A stretch of 64,000 nucleotides of DNA from Paraburkholderia bannensis NBRC 103871 (GTDB lineage: Bacteria; Pseudomonadota; Gammaproteobacteria; Burkholderiales; Burkholderiaceae): the NCBI RefSeq assembly GCF_000685015.1, contig NZ_BAYA01000001.1, forward strand, positions 496,001 to 560,000, written 5' to 3'. The stretch's first letter is position 1. Each line of letters opens with the position of its first letter. The notes under the pieces were generated by a model. It had not been told where the DNA came from, did not search any database, and saw only the letters and a list, made by a program, of their open reading frames with translations. Positions 63,745-64,000 of the stretch are shown one piece after another. The translations under genes and the position numbers were made by a program.

Positions 63745-64000
63745 ATGAAAAACTACCTTGCCGCCCTGCTCCTCCTGCCCGCCGCGATTGCCTTTGCCGA
63801 TGGCAGCGAGTTTCCCGCCGACGCCACCACGCCCAGCGCCGCTGATATCCAGCAGCATCTGAACGGCAAGGCATTCGACATCAAGCTAAGCGATGGCAGC
63901 ATGTGGCATGTTCAGTACGGCATGAGTGGCGACTACGATTTCAAATCGAGCAAAGGATTCGCCGACCACGGCGACTGGCAGGCCCAGGACGGCAAGGTGT
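63745..64000 (+). CDS. secreted protein of unknown function, N-terminal part, truncated by window edge
   Basis: At least 85 residues from ATG at 63745 (AAAGGAGA upstream). Signal peptide MKNYLAALLLLPAAIAFADG, then FPADATTPSAADIQQHLNGK and MWHVQYGMSGDYDFKSSKGF ADHGDW. Looks like a small periplasmic protein in which DG(S/K)xW and D(H/Q)GxWxxxDGK occur, as in DUF995-type secreted proteins. Incomplete. Confidence 0.65.
   Translation, partial: MKNYLAALLLLPAAIAFADGSEFPADATTPSAADIQQHLNGKAFDIKLSDGSMWHVQYGMSGDYDFKSSKGFADHGDWQAQDGKV

Overview
The window is a high-GC betaproteobacterial chromosome segment, most like Burkholderiaceae (Paraburkholderia/Caballeronia/Burkholderia): it carries an intact xylose operon, rnk, thiC under a TPP riboswitch, bamC, lctP and the DUF2844/DUF3443 pair typical of that family. 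No database search was possible; family names rest on recognised motifs and gene order.

Positions 1 to about 22,050 are one end of a tailed-phage prophage of podovirus type. It is transcribed almost entirely on the minus strand, from a divergent control region near 18.0 kb leftward. In transcription order: (i) a control region with two back-to-back promoters sharing one inverted repeat, a rightward winged-helix regulator, and a leader terminator on the leftward side; (ii) small early genes joined by a repeated stop/start junction; (iii) a replication block with an AlpA-like regulator and a winged-helix protein whose gene contains four iteron-like sites; (iv) a 1-kb non-coding array of short repeats, mostly in 11-bp register; (v) a BRO antirepressor and a chain of tiny overlapping genes ending where a late antiterminator would sit; (vi) a lone plus-strand moron; (vii) the late operon: small genes, terminase small and large subunits, GIY-YIG nuclease, an Acb2/Tad1-type anti-CBASS protein, portal, gp49-family protein, scaffold-like protein and major capsid protein (cut by the window edge). 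Near the right end are a HigBA-like toxin-antitoxin pair and the P4-type integrase.

The prophage abuts a tRNA-Leu(UAA) gene (22,054-22,443, minus) that at first looks broken but is complete: its anticodon is split after U34 by a 305-nt group I intron with recognisable P/Q/R/S core elements, a P1 helix with a U.G pair and a terminal G. The 3' exon next to the integrase is the likely attachment core.

From 22.5 kb the sequence is ordinary chromosome: a LacI-regulated ABC importer with a metallophosphodiesterase; MFS and DMT exporters; a ferritin-like protein; small stress lipoproteins; rnk; TPP riboswitch-thiC; lctP; bamC; DUF2844/DUF3443; a LexA-boxed operon of a VRR-NUC nuclease and an XPD/DinG-type Fe-S helicase; a ClpK/ClpG-type disaggregase; the xylAB-xylFGH operon with XylR and an aldose epimerase; a 3-hydroxyacyl-CoA dehydrogenase; a PagL-like lipid A deacylase; another DMT exporter; and a truncated secreted protein at the right edge.
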